DNA from: Chloroflexi bacterium CG23_combo_of_CG06-09_8_20_14_all_45_10
GTDB taxonomy: Bacteria; Chloroflexota; Dehalococcoidia; GIF9; AB-539-J10
DNA: 5,417 nucleotides
Assembly: GCA_002772325.1 (NCBI GenBank)
Contig: PCSL01000057.1
Span: 696-6,112, forward strand
Direction of reading: 5' to 3'
Numbering within the stretch: position 1 is the stretch's first letter; the number at the start of each line of letters is the position of its first letter. The notes beneath the pieces are model-generated. The model did not search any database. It worked only from the letters and a program-made list of their open reading frames with translations, and was not told where the DNA came from. The position numbers were made by a program, and so were the translations under genes. Shown here piece after piece: positions 5,253-5,417 of the stretch.

Positions 5253-5403
5253 AATCCTAAGCACTAAATACGAAATACTAAACAATACCAAAACACAAAT
5301 GAGCAAAACTTGTCCTCGAACGAAGTGAAGGATCCAAAACAAAACGAGTTTTGGTATTTGAATTTGGAATTTAGAATTTGTTTAGAGTTTAGAAATTAGG
5401 ATT
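5253..5403. repeat. Long AT-rich imperfect inverted repeat
   Basis: The outer ends AATCCTAA (5253-5260) and TTAGGATT (5396-5403) are complementary, as are the inner arms AATACCAAAAC (5284-5294) and GTTTTGGTATT (5348-5358). Between the matched blocks the arms are similar but diverged (TAAATAC/AAATACTAAAC-like against TTTAGAATTTG/TTTAGAG-like). The central 53 bases hold a GC-richer insert (CCTCGAACGAAGTGAAGGATCC, split about 5314-5335) resembling the palindrome at 4921. ATTTAGAATTT occurs twice (5369-5379 and 5401-5411). No coding potential is seen. Confidence 0.65.
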
Positions 5404-5417
5404 TAGAATTTAAGGTT

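Larger units (their letters stand above)
4914..5417. other. Gene-free, repeat-rich intergenic tail
   Basis: No reading frame with a credible start, ribosome binding site or family resemblance was found on either strand. The whole stretch is accounted for by palindromic and direct repeats plus AT-rich spacers. No tRNA, rRNA or CRISPR array is visible; the two 26-base repeats are 149 bases apart and do not behave as CRISPR repeats. Confidence 0.75.

Overview
The window is a compact, all-plus-strand gene cluster (positions 1 to 4913) followed by about 500 bases of non-coding, repeat-dense DNA (4914 to 5417). Gene content and style suggest an anaerobic bacterium: ferredoxin-type ATPase, NifX-like cofactor protein, FmdB zinc ribbon, moderate GC, TTG start use and good Shine-Dalgarno sites. 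The protein flavour and the type of dispersed palindromes suggest Chloroflexota (Dehalococcoidia-like) or a similar sediment lineage. That placement is an impression from the sequence, not a search result.

Layout. 1-591: the C-terminal two thirds of a MinD-superfamily ATPase with an inserted 4Fe-4S ferredoxin motif, cut by the window edge. 581-1435: a metallo-beta-lactamase-fold hydrolase of the DHPS-like (COG1237) type with a lipoprotein-like N-terminus. 1446-1517: a 23-codon ORF that looks like the stub of a YggS/PLP-homeostasis gene. 1551-1790: an FmdB-family zinc ribbon with a cysteine-rich tail. 1828-2166: a NifX/NifB-C-terminal-like (COG1433) protein starting at TTG. 2154-3155 and 3159-3887: an ABC-2 type exporter (ATPase plus permease). 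3912-4913: an Mrp/NBP35 (ApbC) P-loop ATPase with an N-terminal MIP18/DUF59-like domain.

How the genes may work together. A ferredoxin-MinD ATPase, a COG1433 protein and an Mrp ATPase side by side recall the orange-protein (ORP) operons of sulfate reducers and other anaerobic metallocofactor clusters. Inference: the cluster assembles or handles an Fe-S or Mo-type metal cluster, with the two ATPases acting on the small NifX-like carrier. The hydrolase, zinc ribbon and two-gene ABC exporter are the less expected members. The Mrp protein lacks the cysteines expected of an Fe-S scaffold, so it may have a different role.

The tail holds no convincing gene. It contains a 56-base palindrome with a degenerate second half-copy, two BIME-like pairs of inverted REP elements (each with the GTAG foot typical of REP sequences and each preceded by the same 26 bases), and a long AT-rich imperfect inverted repeat. 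This looks like an intergenic landing zone for non-autonomous palindromic repeats.
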